Below, piece by piece: positions 22,886 through 35,325 of a DNA stretch of 64,000 nt. Origin of the DNA: Quillaja saponaria. Its lineage: Eukaryota; Streptophyta; Magnoliopsida; Fabales; Quillajaceae. The notes under the pieces are model-generated. The model was not told the DNA's origin and did not search any database. It saw nothing but the letters and a program-made list of their open reading frames with translations. The first letter of the stretch is position 1. Each line of letters begins with the position of its first letter. The translations under genes and the position numbers were made by a program. The stretch covers positions 2,914,001 through 2,978,000 of the forward strand of contig CM055615.1 of NCBI GenBank assembly GCA_029379385.1. Reading direction: 5' to 3'.

Positions 22886-24709
22886 TAGAGTTAGTTTTTA
22901 AAATATTGAAAAATTGACCCATTAATTTGATAATATGTGATTTTTGATTTTTGTTTGCATACAGATATTTTTAGTAGTTTCCAAGAAGATACTGGTAATT
23001 TCAAGGAATGTATCAGTGACAATATTGAGGGAATTCTCTCTTTATACGAAGCGTCATATCTTTTAGTACAAGATGAAGTAATTTTGGACTTGACAAGAAA
23101 TTTTACCTCAAAACATCTCAAGAAATATGTCAATGAAAACAAAGATAAGGATGTATCAGCTTTTAGTTGAGCATGCCTTAGAATTTCCATTACATTGGAG
23201 GCCACCGAGGTTGGAGGCACGGTGGTTCATCAATGTATGTGAAAGAAAACCTAATATCAATCCCATTTTACTTGAGCTTGCTAAGCTAGATTTCAACATT
23301 GTGCAAGCTACCCACCTAGAAGAGCTAAAACATGTTTCAAGGTAGTAACATTTACATTTACATTTATATAAGTAAATATATATATAAAGACTAAACTTTT
23401 CTTTTGCAAACTAAAGGTGGTGGAAGCGCACTGGTCTTCCAAACAAGTTGGGCTTTCTTAGGGATAGGTTAATGGAGAGTTACATTTGGCAGCCAGAGAT
23501 GGCATTCGAGCCTGAATTTGGACATTTCAGGACAACTTGCTCAAAGCTATTTGCAATGATGACTATGTTAGATGATATTTATGATAGCTATGGTACCTTG
23601 GAAGAATTAGAAGTCCTCACAGATTCTTTTAAAAGGTTTTGACATTTCACTACTAAAAAAAATCTTTTTATTTTATTTTTTTTCCTGATGGCTTGAAGTT
23701 ATAATTTCTTGGTTAATTAGATCTAACTTATACATAAGGATATATCAGAATTTTATTTGTAATAATTTGTAGGTGGGATACAAGTTTGATGGATAAGCTC
23801 CCAGAGCCCATGAAGATACTTTTCCTTGCTATCCACAATAATGTCAATGAGGTGGCCTTTGAAATCTTGAGGGATCAAGGATTCAACGTCATTCCATGTC
23901 TTAAAAAATATGTATGTATTTGTACATGTATATGTTATATACATATACATACATGTTTATTTTGTTAAATTGACGATACCTAAATTAATTTTAAATGGAA
24001 ATTATATTTTGATGAAATAATTTTTTGACAATATCTTAATTTTTCAGTGGGCAGAATATTGTGAAGGTTATCTAGTTGAGGCAAGGTGGCTCCATAATGG
24101 ATATAAGCCATCCCTACAAGAATACCTTGATAATGCTTGTAATTCCATTGGAGTACGGTTGGTGATGGTGCATGCTTATTTTGCTACTTGCAAACCCACA
24201 TAAAAAGGAGGCCTTGGATTGCTTGGAAGAATGTTGTCCCAACATTTTTCAATGGACGGCAATGATGGTTCGGTTGGCAGATGATCTGGGAACATTTTCG
24301 GTATGCAGTGGCAATTTCTTTACAAGATTCATTATGCATATCCTTTGATAATTCCTGTCTTTTATTCACTTAAACGCTCTTTCATTTTTCTTTTCTTATT
24401 CTTGTTAATTTTAGCGAGATGCAGAGATGGGTGATTCCAACAGTTCAATTCAACATTATATGGACGAAATGGATGCTTCTGAAGCAGAAGCACGTGAATA
24501 CAGTAAAATGCTTAATAGATGAAACATGGAAGAAGATAAACAGAGATAAAACTGCATCTTTTCCCTTTCCTCGAACCTTGTCAGAAATGTGTGTTAACTT
24601 TTCCAGAATGGTACTTCGCATGTACCAGCATGGAGATGGGTATACAAGTCAAGCGCAAGATATTAAGGACATCATGTCATCTATTATTTTTGACCCTATA
24701 CCCCTTTAA
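22027..24709 (+). pseudogene. Terpene synthase copy A (TPS-b type), seven exons, three frameshifts
   Basis: Exons by splice signals and paralogue comparison: 22027-22137, 22566-22836, 22965-23341, 23417-23635, 23773-23911, 24048-24300, 24415-24709. The start MEANKTF leaves about 16 residues before the RPVASFKPPIW block, which replaces RR(x)8W, so no plastid transit peptide is visible. Exon 4 carries RDR (FLRDRLMESY) and DDIYD (MLDDIYDSYG). Exons 6-7 carry RLADDLGTFSRDAE, an NSE/DTE-like motif with Asp in the Glu position. The C-terminus (DIKDIMSSIIFDPIPL) is complete. Intact family members are ionisation-dependent mono- or sesquiterpene cyclases. Lesions are a frameshift in exon 3 near 23155, one extra base in exon 6 near 24200 (253 instead of 252 nt) and a frameshift in exon 7 near 24497. 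All splice sites look usable. Assembly errors could mimic these indels, but three suggest a pseudogene. Confidence 0.88.
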
Positions 24710-24744
24710 TAATGCTGTGAATTCATCACAACTATCCTTCACTT

Positions 24745-24823
24745 TCTGCTGCAAAACGGTATTGCAGGATATAAACCTACCATCCAATACAAGAATACCT
24801 TGACAATGTTTGGATTTCAACTT
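24745..24823 (+). pseudogene. TPS exon-6 fragment inside the 3' UTR of copy A
   Basis: gcaaaacggtattgc followed by ggatataaacctacc, then aagaataccttgacaatg and tttggatttcaactt, matches exon 6 of TPS copy B (about 42268-42338: gcaaaatggtattatagtgg and so on) with small indels. It sits 40 bp after the stop codon of copy A, beyond exon 7, so it is out of order. It is a stray relic of another copy. Confidence 0.75.
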
Positions 24824-24838
24824 GTTTACTTTATATGG

Positions 24839-24844
24839 AATAAA
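24839..24844 (+). terminator. Polyadenylation signal of TPS copy A
   Basis: aataaa, 130 bp after the stop codon and just after the exon-6 relic. The position suits a plant near-upstream element. Confidence 0.45.
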
Positions 24845-25559
24845 TGAACCGCTTGTTCAATCTATTAAATCAATACCGTGTGCTTTGTTTTGTATAGTTT
24901 GTATTATTGTCCAGTAATATTTATTTAGGATGCATTCTACTATAAAGGCAACAAATATATAATAATTTATGTCTTTTAGGCTTTGCTTATGTGAATTTGG
25001 TTCTATAAATTTAAATTTGGAGCCGATCGTTTCAAATGATACATTTTGTTGCTCTTATTGTGAATGCAATTATATTTGGGCCAAATTTCTATATGGATTT
25101 CAGGTTTCAATTTACTGGATTTTAAATATAACAAAAAAATGTTATTTCAAATTCACCCTTACACATTAATATATATATATTTTTTTTCATTGTTATTTGC
25201 ATCTGTTTTTTGCAGACACAGTTAATCAATACACAAACGTAGAAGTTGAAAGTAATTTAATTATTCTATTTATTTTTAATTTTATACCTATAGATAGCTG
25301 TATAGAAACATATTATTTATTTATATTTGAAATTTTATATAAATAAAAAATATTATACAAAAATCATCATAACAATATTTACAAGTAATGAAAAATAAAA
25401 TAAAATACATAGATCTAATAATCATCATCTCTTACTCTTAAGTCGTCGTTATATCAAGCTTGCTCTTGATCTTGACTTAAGTGTGAAGGGTAGAAGGTGC
25501 AACCTGAAATAATCAAAATAAAAAAGTTGTAAACTAAAACTCTAACTTGGACAAATTGA

Positions 25560-26530
25560 GAAAAAATTTCAAAGTTTTTGCTTAAAAATTAAAAGTTAAT
25601 TGAAATTTGTATTGGATCAAGTCAGTTTTGAGGGAATGAAAGATTTTCGTTTCTTCTGACATGTTTTATTCATTTTCATGGTTGTGCCAGTTCTCCCATA
25701 ATTTGAAATGGACCTGTATTTGATTGTTTTGCCCCACCGGGCCAAAACTTTCAAAGTTTTTGCCTTGAAACTAAAAAGTTTAGCCTAATATCCTAATTGT
25801 TAATTCAAATGAATTTTTGTTTATTACTACAGTTCTTATTCATCTTGACGATTATGAAGGTACTCTTAAAATCTAAAACATATTTGTATTTGACCATTTT
25901 GTCCCCCAAACCCAAACTTTTAAATTTTTTTTTCTTGAAACTCAAATTTTGGCCTAATATCCTCACCGTTGATCCAATGGATTTTCGTTTCTTCCTATAG
26001 GTCTTATATATCCCCATAGTCGTGCTAATACTCTTAGAATCCAAAACATACTTGTACTGGTACGGTTTGGATTCCTAACCGTTGATCTAAATGAATTTTT
26101 GTTTATTCCTAAAGGTCTTTTCAACTCGACTGTTGTGCTGGTACTCTCAGAATTTGAAATGAATTTGTATTTGATGGTTTTTCCCCCCGAACCCAAACTT
26201 TCAAACTTTTTGCTTTCAAATTCAAAGTTTGGCCTAATATCTTAATTGTTGATCCAAATGGATTTTTGTTTTTTCCTATCAATTTTATTCATCCCAATAG
26301 TCGTGACGATACAACTGGAATTTGAAACAAACTTGTATTTGACTGTTTTGCCCAATGAACCTAAACTTCTAAAAATTTTGTCTTGAAACTAAAAGTTTGG
26401 CCTAATATCCTAACCGTTAATCTAAATGGATTTTTGTTTCTTCTTACAAGTCTTACTCATCCCCACAGTTGTATCGGTACTCTCGAAATCTAAAACAGAC
26501 TTGTATTTAATTGTTTTGCCTTCCGAGACA
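25560..26530. repeat. Tandem repeat array, ~168-bp monomers (part 1)
   Basis: Diverged monomers with the conserved word cctaatatcctaac recur at 25784, 25953, 26233 and 26401 (spacing 169, 280, 168; the 280 step is two monomers with about 57 bp lost near 26060). Each monomer has a ttgccttgaaactaaaagtt block, a gttgatccaaatgg block and a cttattcatcc block. Weak frames such as NILTVDP recur only because the DNA repeats. Monomer types line up with those of part 2. Confidence 0.9.
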
Positions 26531-27235
26531 GCTCTATGTGAGCATTACATGTTTGTTTTTTTAAGCCTCACAAGTCACAGCTACAATCATGAAGTAATGC
26601 CAAACATATAATCACATAAAGGTAGCAATTTATAGTCACCTTTACTTTGAGTATATATGCATGATTTTCATAACAAAGTGCTTTTTTAGGAAATACCGAT
26701 GGAATATAGCCAGTAAGAACAATGCACTAGCAATGGTGGATCCCGTGTATTTTGGCAAAAAAAAATCCCAACATTTTTTTAACTTTTTATGGTTCTTGCT
26801 CTTTAATTTGTACAAAACAAAACTCATATTTTAGGTGGGGTAATGCAAAGAAGCTATCACTGTAGCAAGACTATAAAGGTTGAGCCTTTATAGGAGTAGA
26901 AAGCTGAAAACAAGGAGGGGGAGAGATGAGATGGTCATTTTCCAATGGGACAGTGAATTCATTGCAGTTGGTCAAAGTTTTCTGTGAAAGTACAATGCAT
27001 ATGACCTAAACCACATAACACATTTGCTTAATAAGTAATAAGTTCATACTAATAAAATTGTTTGCTATGACACAATGAAACTCACACTTTTATTGTTTTA
27101 TTGAGAAGAATGAAAAAAATAAAGTTAAAATGGGAAGTAGAAATCACTAACTACGGTTATGATTTGATTTCTAACTTTATATATCAACCACAGATTTCTG
27201 TTTTGATTCTCAAAGGCTAATATCTACACTAACCC
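26531..27235. other. Non-repeat interruption of the tandem array
   Basis: About 700 bp of unrelated sequence separates the two parts of the array. It contains gtagcaagactataaaggtt and a purine-rich gaggggga stretch (26916-26930). No coding domain, terminal inverted repeat or target duplication was recognised. It may be an inserted element or a rearrangement. Confidence 0.5.
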
Positions 27236-28470
27236 TTCTTTATTTTTATTTTTTCCATAGTCGTCCCGATACTCCTGGAATCCAAAACGTACTTGTTATT
27301 GACCTTCTTGCCTCCTGAACCTAAACTTTTAAAAAATTTGCCTTGAAACTAAAAGTTTGTGCTAATATCCTAACTATTGATCTAAATGGATTTTCATTTT
27401 TTTTCAACATGTCTTATTTGTTGCAAGGTCGTGTCGGTACTCTTAGAATCCAAAACAAACTTATATTTGACCTTTTTACCCCCAGAACCAAAACTTTCAA
27501 TGTTTTGGCCCTGAAACTAAAAGTTTGGCCTAATATCCTAACCGTTGATCCAAATGAATTTTTATCTATTCCTTAAGGTCTTTTCATCCCAACGGTTATG
27601 CCAGTATTCTCAGAATCTGAAACGAATTTGTATTTGACTGTTTTGTTACCTGAACCCAAACTTTCAAACTTTTTGCCTTGAAACTCAAAGTTTGGCTTAA
27701 TATCCTAACCGTTGATTCCAATGAATTTTCGTTTCTTTCTATTGGTTTTATTCATCCCCATGGTCGTGATGATACACCTGGAATTTGAAATGAACTTGTA
27801 TTTGACAGTTTTGCCTCACTGAATCTAAATTTTCAAAGTTTTTGCCTTGAAACTAAAAGTTTAGCCTAATATCCAAATCATTGATCCAAATGAATTTTTT
27901 TTTATTACTACAGGTTTTATTCATCCTAACGATCATGACAATACTCTCGACATCTAAAACGGATTTGTATTTGACCATTTTTCCCTTCAAACCCAAACTT
28001 TTAAACTTTTTGCCTTGAAACTCAAATTTTGGCTTAATATCCTAACCATTGATCCAATGGATTTTCGTTTCTTCCTGTAGGTCTTATACATCCCCACGTT
28101 AGTGCCGATAATCCTAGAATCCAAAACTTACTTATAATTAACTGTCTTGCTCCCTGAACCTAAACTTTCAAAAAATTTGCCTTGAAACTAAAATTTTGTA
28201 CTAATATCCTAACCATTGATCCAAATAGGTTTTCCTTTTTTTTATATGTCATATTTGTTCCAAAGGTCATGCTGGTTCTCCTAGAATCTGAAACAAACTT
28301 ATATTTGACCTTTTTACCCACAGAACCCAAACTTTCAAAGTTTTTGCCTTGAAACTAAAAGTTTGGCATAATATCCTAACCGTTGATCCATATGAATTTT
28401 TGTTTATTCCTAAAGGTGTTTTCATCTTGACAGTTGTACCCCGTACTCTCAGAATCCGAAACAGATATCT
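27236..28470. repeat. Tandem repeat array, ~168-bp monomers with five-monomer higher-order period (part 2)
   Basis: The word (c)taatatcc recurs at 27361, 27529, 27696, 27865, 28033, 28200 and 28367 (spacing 164-169). Variable segments show that monomers five positions apart are most alike: caacatgtcttatttgttgc (about 27406) with atatgtcatatttgttcc (about 28243), and ccttaaggtcttttcatcc (about 27572) with cctaaaggtgttttcatc (about 28410), both about 840 bp apart. The array ends abruptly after 28470. Confidence 0.9.
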
Positions 28471-28869
28471 AAAAATTAAACTAATTTCTGTTATTTCACA
28501 AAAGCAAGCTAGCTTTTTGGGTGGGTTTAATTTAGAGTGAATAGATGTAAAGAATTTAAGAAGGAGAAGCATGTTCATAATGGAATTCAAACTCAGTAGT
28601 TTGCAAGTGTTTCAATTAATTTCAAGCATCTAAAGAGATAAATTTGGATTAATATTTAACAATTCAAGTACGATACATGTAATATAAATATGTGACTGAT
28701 AAGATAGAGAATTAAAATTGGTGAGACTCCTTTTAAAATAAGGGTGTGCGGGAGATTGATAAAAATTGATATAGATGTAGGAAGAGTGCTAAGAACACCA
28801 TAAGTAAAGTATTACTCTTTTTATGTAATCTTTTTATGCAAATAACCGAATCACATTATATAATATTAT

Positions 28870-29170
28870 TGATTGTTTGTTTTCTCTTATCTTTTACTCA
28901 TATTTTATGTTAATATCAGTTATTATTTTTTATATGTCATAAGAGGAATTTTGTATAATTCCTATTTCCTTTTCTATAATCACACCACAACTCTTTCTAT
29001 TTTATATAAACATCACATTTCAGTAACAAACACAATTAAAATATTAAGATGGACCACAATTAACAACTTTACATTCAAAGAAAAATACAAAATTACATGG
29101 GATTTTCATGAGTGAGCCTTACATATGAAATAGTATTAAAATAAAGTCACATTGACATATGAGTAAACCT
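28870..29170. repeat. Duplicated flanking block B (copy without MITE)
   Basis: Near-identical in order to 45545-46400: a ttttacat/atgt block, gaattttgtataattcc, tctttcta-ttttatataaacatc, then ttcatgagtgagccttacatatgaaatagta. The copy at 45.5 kb carries a 542-bp element inserted in this block; this copy has the uninterrupted site (gggattttcatgagtgag, about 29099-29116). Confidence 0.8.
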
Positions 29171-29429
29171 CATCTATGAGACCTAACCACATATGATCTT
29201 CATGCACAAATTGTTTTTCTCAATGCACGTGCTAGATTTATTTAATGTGAGTTATAATTATATATTGATAGTTCATTTATTTATGAAAATAAATACGTAC
29301 TGCTTTTTAAGAATTAATTTAAGGAAAAAAAAAAAATCAATCCCCTAAAGTTTAAAAATACACTTCATTATTCATCAAGTATATTATTAACCTCATCCAT
29401 ATCATTAACAAAAACTCCATCTTAAATGA

Positions 29430-32400
29430 TAATCGACCTCTATATGTTTTGTTCTTTCATGAAATATTGGATTAGAGGCAATATGTAAAGTAGCTTGATT
29501 ATCATATATTAACTCCATAGGCTATGAGTGTTGAAACCTAATTTCCTCCTGCAAGTGTTTTAGCCAAACTAACTCAGCAATAGTATAAGTTACGGCTTTA
29601 TATTCAAATTTAGCACTATATCTTGCAATGACAATTTGTTTTTACTTTTCCACGAAATGATATTTCTATCCAAAAAAAACATAATATCTTATAGCGGATC
29701 TTTTGTCAAAAGAAGAGCAAGCCTTATCTGCATCACTGTAACATTGAACAGAAATGGAGTCATATTTTTTACCCAAATTATGACCGCGACTATGTCTATA
29801 TTATTGAACCAAGATGTGATCATGATTCTTGTCTAATAGCCTATTTCTTGGTATAGTTTTAAGATATCACAGAATACGAATGACCACAGTCTAATGAGAA
29901 GTGCAAGGTTAAACAAGAAATTGACTAATCACACTAGTGGCAAATGCAATAATTGATCTGGTTACTGTGAGATAATTCAACTTACCAACCAAGCGTCTGT
30001 ATTGTTCAGGATTCGTCAGAAGATCCCCTTTATTAGTTACAAGTTTAATATTGGGATCATAGGAGAATCAATAGATTTTGAGTTTAATATTTTTGTATCA
30101 CTCAACATATCAAAGCAATATTTTTTCTAGGAGAGAGAGGTACCAAACTTGGATTTAGCAATTTCAATGCCCAAGAAATACTTCAATTGTCCTAAGTCTT
30201 TAGTCTGAAACTTAGAGTGTAAGAAAGACTTCAACTGCTGAATCCGTAAACTATCACTACCAGTGATGACAAATATCATCAACACACATAATTAATAGAG
30301 TTCGGCCATAAGGTATATGCTTGTAGAAGACAAAGTGATTAATAGAACATTGCTGAAGCCCAAAACTGAGAACAACTTCACTAAATCTTCCAAACCAAGC
30401 TCTAGGAGATTATTTCAAACCATACAAAGACTTTCTCAATCGACAAATCAAGTTACTCTCCCCCGGAGCAATAAATCTAAGAGGTTACTTCATAAAAACT
30501 TCTTCATCCAAGTCACCATGAAGAAATGCATTTTTGATATCTAGCTAATATAGAGGCCAATCAAAGATAGCAGCAAGAGAAATAAAAACTCTGACTGGGG
30601 TGATTTTAGCAACCGAAGAAAAAGTTTCAGAGTAATCCACGCTATAAATCTGCGTATAGCCTTTTGTTGCAAGTCGAGCTTTCAAACAATCAACATAATC
30701 ATCAGGATGAACTTTCACAGTATATACCCACTAACAGCCAATGGTAGACTTGCCAGTAGGTAAGGAAAACTAGATCCTAAGTGTCATTATTGTGTAAAGC
30801 ATCCATTTCATCAACCATGGCCTTTCTCCACCTCGGATGGGCAAGTGCATAACTGGTTGTCTTAGGAATAGAGACAAAAGGCAAAGAGGAAATAAATGCA
30901 TAATAGGATGAAGATAATCGGTGATAGCTAAGAAAAAAATAAATGAGATAAGGATTACGAGTTGAATGAATACCTTTATGAATGGCCAGAGGTGGACTAT
31001 CAACAGGAGAGAGGTCTGAGATGGAGGATGAAGTTGGAGCTAGGAGTGGGTCATTAAGTACAATAATAGAGTCTGTAGGAGGATAAGTCAGATTAAGACA
31101 ATGATATACCTACAATAGACGAGCTATAGAGAGAGATGACTCAGGAGGTCTAATGTTAGGGACAAGAAAAACATCTGAGATAGTATGTTGGTCAACAGAA
31201 GATGAAAAGAAAGAAGAACACTCATATAAAATGTGACATCAGCAAAGGTGAAATATCGATGATTTATCCAAAGAATAACACTTATATCCCTTTTGAAAAC
31301 GAGAATCGCCCAAAAAAGCACATTTAATGCATTTAGCAGAAAGCTTATCCTGCCAAGTGTTAGATCATGGACAAAACAAGTACAAAAAAAAAGATACAAG
31401 GGTAGAGAATATAAGGAATATGTTGGGAATACGATAGCATGTAGAATTTTATTATGTAAAACCGAGAAAGGCATACGATTAATCAAATAGCATGCAGTAA
31501 GAACAGCATCTCCCTAAAAATGAAGAAGCACATTATTATGAATCAATAAAGTGTGGGTGGTTTCAATTAAGTACCTATTTTTACCGTCAACAACTGCGTT
31601 TTGTTGTGAAGTATGAGCACATAAGGATTGATGGAACATACCCTGTGATGTCATGAAACTTTGAAAAGATTAAGAAAAATATGCATGAGCATTATCGCTT
31701 CATAAAATGTGAATATTAACACCAAATTGAGTTTTAATCATACCACAAAATTTTTGAAAAATAGAGAATAACTATGATCGATATTTCATTAAAAATAACC
31801 AAGTGCAACAAGAATAATCATCAATAAATGTAACAAAATACTGAAAACCTAAAGTACTACTGACATGACTAGGTCCTCAAATATCATTGTGAGTAAGGTG
31901 AAAATGAGACTCTGTTTTAAAACAACTTTTTTTTGGAAAAGAGGCATTTGTGTGATTTCCAAGCTGACAGGACTCACAATCTAAGGAAGACAAAGAAGAT
32001 AAATGCGAAACCATCTTTTGAAGTTTGGAGAGGCTTGGATGACCCAGACGACTATGATTACTAGAGCTGCAAGTTGATAAAGACCTTGAGACTTACATCT
32101 GATGCCAATCGTCCGTCCTGCACCTCAATCTTGTATGACAAAGAAATCATCAATAAATAGAACAGAACAATTGAGAGAATGAGTTAATTTACTGATAGAT
32201 ATTAAGATGAAAAGACATTCAGGAGTAAAGAGAACAAAGTCTAAAGGTAAAGATGACGGGGAAACTTGACCGATGCCTTTGGCAATTGCTTTAAAACTAT
32301 TAGCTAAGGTAACAGTGGATAATGATGAAGAATTAATAATACGAAAGAAAATGTTAGGGTTATTAGAGATATGATCATTTGTACTAGAATTAAGTAACCA

Positions 32401-33300
32401 ATTTTTGGATGGTGTGTGCTGAGAGAGACAGGAGATAGAATTAACATGAAGAGCTAAAGAGGATTGTTTGGTAACCTGGTACAGTAAAAATTCAGCATAG
32501 TCGGCTCCTGATAGAAAGACATTCATTGATTAACCTTCAGGAGGTGTTAGATTCTCATTTTGAACTATATTAGCTACAGGTGATGGTCGGCCATTCAACT
32601 TGAAGCAACGCTCTTTATTATGATCTATCTTGTTGCAATACGTACATTTAGGATGTTGTCCACCATTTCCTCGATCCCCTCATCCTTCACGATGTGAAAA
32701 ATGGGAGACTAGGACAGAGGAATCTAGGAGCAAAGTCTCAACTGGTGGTACAACCAAAGAGGATGTCCATAATAACCTAGTAACAACATCATCCATAGAG
32801 GGAATAGATGAACCAGTCAAAATCTGATGGCGGACTGAATTAAGATAGGTTCGAAGGCCAAAAAGAGTAAGAATCATAAATAGTTTATCTTGATGTTGCT
32901 TTTGAGTAATGACACTAGTTGTCACAGGTAATAATTCTGTAAATTCAGCTCTCACATTCTGAATTTACCCAAATAATTAGGCATATCCTAATCAAGCTAT
33001 CTCAAATTCATCATATTAGAAATCACAAAGTAACAACGTTGAATATCATTGGTATAAAGTGCTTTGGTCCATTTCCATAATTTTGAAAAAGTTTTAAAAG
33101 AAATAAAAAATCTACAAAAGTAAGGGCAAAAGGGATGCCCATAAAAACTATATAACTGAGGATCGACTTTCTTCCACATAGGTTGATCCTTTTCAGGAAT
33201 TTTAGATAAAGGTTTAAATAAATGATCTTCATGACCCTGACCCATAAACCATAATTTAACCAAAGTAGCCTATGATAGATAATTAGATCAATTCAATTTT
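29430..33300 (-). pseudogene. Decayed Ty1/copia element, gag to RNase H
   Basis: From high to low coordinates on the minus strand: a gag tail with a CCHC knuckle (CTYCNKIDHNKERC, about 32600-32655); a protease/pre-integrase region with WLLNSSTNDHIS (about 32390); an integrase part (31124-31486, INRMPFSVLHNKI and a GCTCFV-like block FFCTCFVHD); RT blocks (about 30760-29960, with WVYTV, DIKNAFLHGDL-like and RKSLYGLK-like patches); and RNase H (29750-29440, DADKACSSFDKRSA and ARYSAKFEYKA). Order and motifs are those of Ty1/copia. Stops and frameshifts occur throughout. LTRs were not identified with certainty. It lies opposite in strand to the copia remnant at 1-3.9 kb. Confidence 0.85.
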
Positions 33301-33424
33301 CTTATAATAATAACAGGGGATCCAGAAAATACAGAGGTAAAAGTACTAGGTTTTAACATACAGATTTTAAATTTTTTCAAGGTAGACATACTGATGAACA
33401 GTGTTAGTGAACAGTACCGATAAA

Positions 33425-33515
33425 GAGTTAAAGGTGATGTGTGCTCAGAAAGAAAGGCGACAGAATTACAATGAAGAGCTAAGGAGGACTGTTTAGTAGC
33501 TTGGTACTATAGCAT
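33425..33515 (-). repeat. Second fragment of the same copia family
   Basis: The stretch gtgtgctcagaaagaaaggc ... agctaaggaggactgtttag ... gcttggtac repeats, with changes, the sequence at about 32413-32485 of the neighbouring copia remnant in the same orientation. It is a stray duplicated piece, perhaps from a second insertion or an internal duplication. Confidence 0.6.
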
Positions 33516-33589
33516 TTTTTGATAAGTTCAAATAGGCTACAATTTTCACTAAATTACTTGTTTTGGTTAGCTTACAAGTGTACAAGCAG

Positions 33590-35325
33590 CGTTGTCAAGA
33601 TTGCGCAGTGGATTGCAAGATCATACAATTCGATGATCCCGAGCCACCACACAGAGTTGGCATAGGCTGAAGGTCACCACTTGTATAACTTGGACTCAAT
33701 ATAGTGGAATTGGAGGACGAATCGTAAGATAGGCCGTTGTCGAGCTCATTGATTCTGTGGAAACTCATTTTGGGTCAAAACTTTATTTGGGCTTCAAGAG
33801 ACCTGAACTTTTCAAAGCTAAAATAGGGTTTTCAAAGTTAACCCTTGAGAGTTACTTCCTTCTGTGCATACCTCCCTTCTTCTCAGCTCAGACCTCATTT
33901 TACGCGACTCAAACATCTTCCTCTTCTCGTTCTTCAATCACTTTAGGCATCTGACGAAGTGAAATGGAAGCATTTTCAAAGCCTTTAATCTGGAGCACAA
34001 GGTTTCAACTTCAATTTGATCATTTGCAAAGCGCTTCATCTTTGAGAAATAGTGGGCATTTTTTACAGGACCCTCTGCAAAAGCTTTTCGTCTTCCTTCA
34101 CTTTACGAAGATTTTTTTTAATTTTTATTTTTTTTAATTTCTGGTTGGGTATCATGTGTAATGTAATATTAATATGTGTGGGTGGCTGGCCATTTGAGAA
34201 CTGTAAAGACACATGGCCTAATTGCGATGGTTGTGTATCATATGTAATGTAATATTAATATATGTGGGTGGCTGGCCATTTGAGAAGTGCAAAGATATGT
34301 GGCCTAATTGTGATATATAGTGTAATATTATTGTTTTTAAGAATTCAAAATTGCATATTTGTATATGTATAATGTATGTATCTTTTGATTTCAATTGGTG
34401 TATATAATGTATATTACTATAATACTATTTTCAAGGACTCAAGATTGTATATTTGTATATGTATAAGTTATGTGTCTCTTTGATTTCGGTGATATGTGGC
34501 TTTAAACTTTTGTTTTGGATAAAGTGGTCTTGTTTATAAAAAAAAAAATCATAGCAAGGTTTTAGCTTCAATTTCAATTTATTTCATTTTGGTAATGTTT
34601 AATTGATACGGTTAAATCAAGCCATATTTCAATTGATTTCATTTTGGTAATGCTTAATTAGTTATTACTATGATGTTAATTTGATGATGGTGCATTTGAG
34701 TTGTTTTTAAGAAAAATGTCTCCATCTGGTTCATATAAGAGTAGAAAAAATCCTTCGGGAAGTAGAACTGATGTGGATTAGGAATTGTGGTATCCCATTT
34801 GAAGGAAACAAAAGAAAAGTAAAATGTAAATATTGTTCAAAGATTGGAATGGGTGAAATTTTTTGGTTCAAGCACCATCTTACAAGCACCGGAGAAGATA
34901 TAATGGCATGTGTAAGTGTTCTAGATGATGTGAAAAATAAGATGAGAATTGTCTAGAGAAATTAGAAAGAAAAAAGTGAAGAATAAGATGATTTTAGAAG
35001 ATAGTGAAAGTGATATGGAAGAGGTAGAAATTGTGCAAACAAGCAAAAGGAAAGGGAAAGAAATTAAGGGATATTTTCTGCAAAATTCTAGTGGGGTTGG
35101 AAGCAACAAAACACAAATAACAAAGAATAAATGGGTCAAAAAGACTTTGCGAGAAGAAGCATATTCGAAGATAGCTTAATTTTTCTACACAAGTGCTATC
35201 TCTTTTAATTGTGTGAAAAATCCTAAATTTGCTGAAATGTTAGAAGCAATTGAGAGGTATGGTTGTGGACTCAAAGGTCCCTCTTATCATGAATTGAGGA
35301 AAAAATTCTTGACGATAGAAGTAAG
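33590..35325 (+). pseudogene. hAT (Ac-like) transposase remnant
   Basis: Starts near cagcgttgtcaagattgcgc (33590), which looks like a hAT terminal repeat. At about 34770-34930 the frame reads ELWYPI-like, then EGNKRKVKCKYCSKIG and FKHHLTSTGED, a BED-type zinc finger with C-x2-C and H-x-H-like ligands. After stops, about 35180-35320 reads FFYTSAISFNCVKNPKFAEM and ERYGCGLKGPSYHELRKKFL, the start of the DUF659 transposase domain. The catalytic RNase H-like core and hAT dimerisation domain are missing, so the element is truncated at about 35330. Confidence 0.75.
34143..34314. repeat. 86-bp tandem duplication within the hAT remnant
   Basis: ggttgggtatcatgtgtaat at 34143 and ggttgtgtatcatatgtaat at 34229 begin two near-identical 86-bp units containing gggtggctggccatttgaga. 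A second diverged duplication of about 70 bp follows (tatttgtatatgtataa near 34357 and 34450). Confidence 0.8.

Noticed and set aside
22891..23220. 109-codon minus-strand frame across TPS copy A exon 3
   Set aside because: It is antisense to a clear TPS exon. The same shadow appears at 40751-41032 against copy B.
25560..28470. CRISPR-like array
   Set aside because: Monomers are contiguous ~168-bp units with no constant repeat/unique spacer pattern, and the host is a plant.
25797..28590. Several frames repeating NILTVDP-like peptides, which look like a repeat protein
   Set aside because: They arise from the 168-bp tandem DNA repeat on both strands; frames are short and broken, and 168 = 3 x 56 keeps the frame only by accident of length.
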